DNA from: Streptomyces avidinii
GTDB taxonomy: Bacteria; Actinomycetota; Actinomycetes; Streptomycetales; Streptomycetaceae
Assembly (NCBI RefSeq): GCF_014650695.1
Contig: NZ_BMVL01000001.1
Location: 517,563 to 581,562 of the forward strand
Direction: 5' to 3'
Length of the DNA: 64,000 nucleotides
The position numbers and the translations under genes are program-made. Of the stretch, positions 62,231 through 64,000 are shown one piece after another; positions within the stretch are counted from its first letter, which is position 1; every line of letters begins with the position of its first letter. The notes beneath the pieces are model-generated. The model had not been told where the DNA came from, made no database searches, and saw only the letters and a list, made by a program, of their open reading frames with translations.

Positions 62231-62400
62231 GGCCCTGGGTGCTCCGCCTCAGCGCCGGCCGCCGGCCCCGGTGAGGCGGCGGCCCGGGTCGGCGTGAGGC
62301 CCGCCGTGAGGGCCGCGGTGAGCGCCGGCCGCAGCTCGGGCCGGTCGAGGACCTCCACGCACATGATCCGCTGACCTTGGTCCTGATCTTCCTGTTCCAC
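62227..62400 (-). CDS. Small hypothetical protein, 57 aa
   Basis: A short frame from GTG 62400: MEQEDQDQGQRIMCVEVLD then RPELRPALTAALTAGLTPT and an Ala/Pro tail. I know no family. A TACGGT -10 box (62413-62408) ends 7 nt before the GTG, the leaderless pattern used by many genes here. It lies 45 bp upstream of nasA in the same direction, and its end overlaps the candidate GlnR box. It could be coding or chance. Confidence 0.45.
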   Translation of the reverse strand: MEQEDQDQGQRIMCVEVLDRPELRPALTAALTAGLTPTRAAASPGPAAGAEAEHPGP

Positions 62401-62472
62401 AGGCCGGACCGTAGTCCGGCGCCCCGCCGGGGCACGTGAATAAACGGCGGTCGGAGCCGAGCGCCGGGGCAC

Positions 62473-63738
<1,266 letters not shown>

Positions 63739-63838
63739 CCATCCCCTGGTGTCTCGGCTGCTGGTCCGCTGGTCAGGACGCGTACGGGCGCCGTGCGGTT
63801 CACCCGGGCCCGCGTGCCGGGCGGGCAGCCCGCGCGCC

Positions 63839-63903
63839 GGCACTTGCTCCGGCACCGGCTCCGGCACTTGCTCCGGCACCCGATCCGGCACCGGCTCCGA
63901 CAT
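63839..63903. repeat. Short tandem repeat (TCCGGCAC unit) upstream of the DUF218 gene
   Basis: Five to six degenerate 12-bp units with a TCCGGCACC or TCCGGCACT core. If the DUF218 gene started at 63903 they would encode a VPEQVPEPVPEQ stretch. Confidence 0.6.
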
Positions 63904-63989
63904 CCGCGCCGGCCGCCGTGTGAGCACCCGGCAAACACCCGTCATCCCCGCGCAACGCACCGGCAATCTCGGGCGCGCAGGATCGATTC

Positions 63990-64000
63990 ATGACGGAGCC
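63990..64000 (+). CDS. Possible gene start at the right edge (truncated)
   Basis: ATG 63990 followed by ACGGAGCC runs off the window. A CAGGAT box ends 6 nt before the ATG, the leaderless promoter pattern common here, and this gene would be divergent from the DUF218 gene. Only four codons are visible, so the product is unknown. Confidence 0.3.

Overview
The window looks like a piece of a Streptomyces chromosome. G+C is very high, GTG starts are common, and many genes have a TANNNT-like -10 box placed 6-7 nt before the start codon, which implies leaderless mRNAs. Core markers fit: a fasR-fabD-fabH-acpP-fabF fatty acid cluster, a homodimeric pyruvate dehydrogenase E1 (aceE), DUF3052, DUF3145 and SCO2400-type proteins, an Mbl-like protein and a HrdA-like sigma factor. 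No gene call here was checked against a database; family names are from recognition of motifs.

Layout. 0-10 kb: two TerD-family genes (the first cut by the window edge), a peroxiredoxin, DUF3052, aceE, a K+ channel, a secreted I36-type inhibitor, a TetR regulator, a DUF1023 hydrolase and a DUF4429/SHOCT protein. 10-19 kb: a MerR/aldo-keto reductase pair, a serine beta-lactamase-like hydrolase, a pirin, then the type II fatty acid synthase cluster with its activator, and DUF3145. 19-33 kb: a lipoprotein SGNH hydrolase, a GH3 glycosidase with a TetR, several regulator/oxidoreductase pairs (LysR, HxlR, MarR) with visible palindromes, Ohr, EI24, an SCO2400-type protein and a secreted lipase. 33-43.5 kb: an Mbl-like protein overlapping a GAF sensor kinase (both with degenerate ATPase motifs), an Lrp/LysE pair, a frameshifted membrane protein, a fused carboxyltransferase, AraC/cupin, an MFS exporter and a YbdK-type ligase.

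43.7-51.6 kb holds the most unusual system: three overlapping co-directional genes. They encode an LCAT/PGAP1-like alpha/beta hydrolase, an 1825-aa protein (transglutaminase-like domain, STAND P-loop NTPase, 16 near-identical 46-residue TPR units, helical tail), and a protein ending in a CHAT (caspase-like) protease. A tRNA-Met/tRNA-Asn/tRNA-Asn cluster lies directly downstream. The architecture (NTPase switch, repeat sensor, protease effector) resembles NLR-like conflict or antiphage systems; that function is inference.

52-64 kb: a YtxH-like protein, an FGGY kinase, a heterodimeric ABC exporter with one degenerate ATP site, a GNAT acetyltransferase, the HrdA-like sigma factor, an assimilatory nitrate reductase with candidate GlnR half-sites upstream, an SDR gene that has lost its catalytic centre, and a SanA/YdcF (DUF218) membrane protein. 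A further gene probably starts at the right edge.
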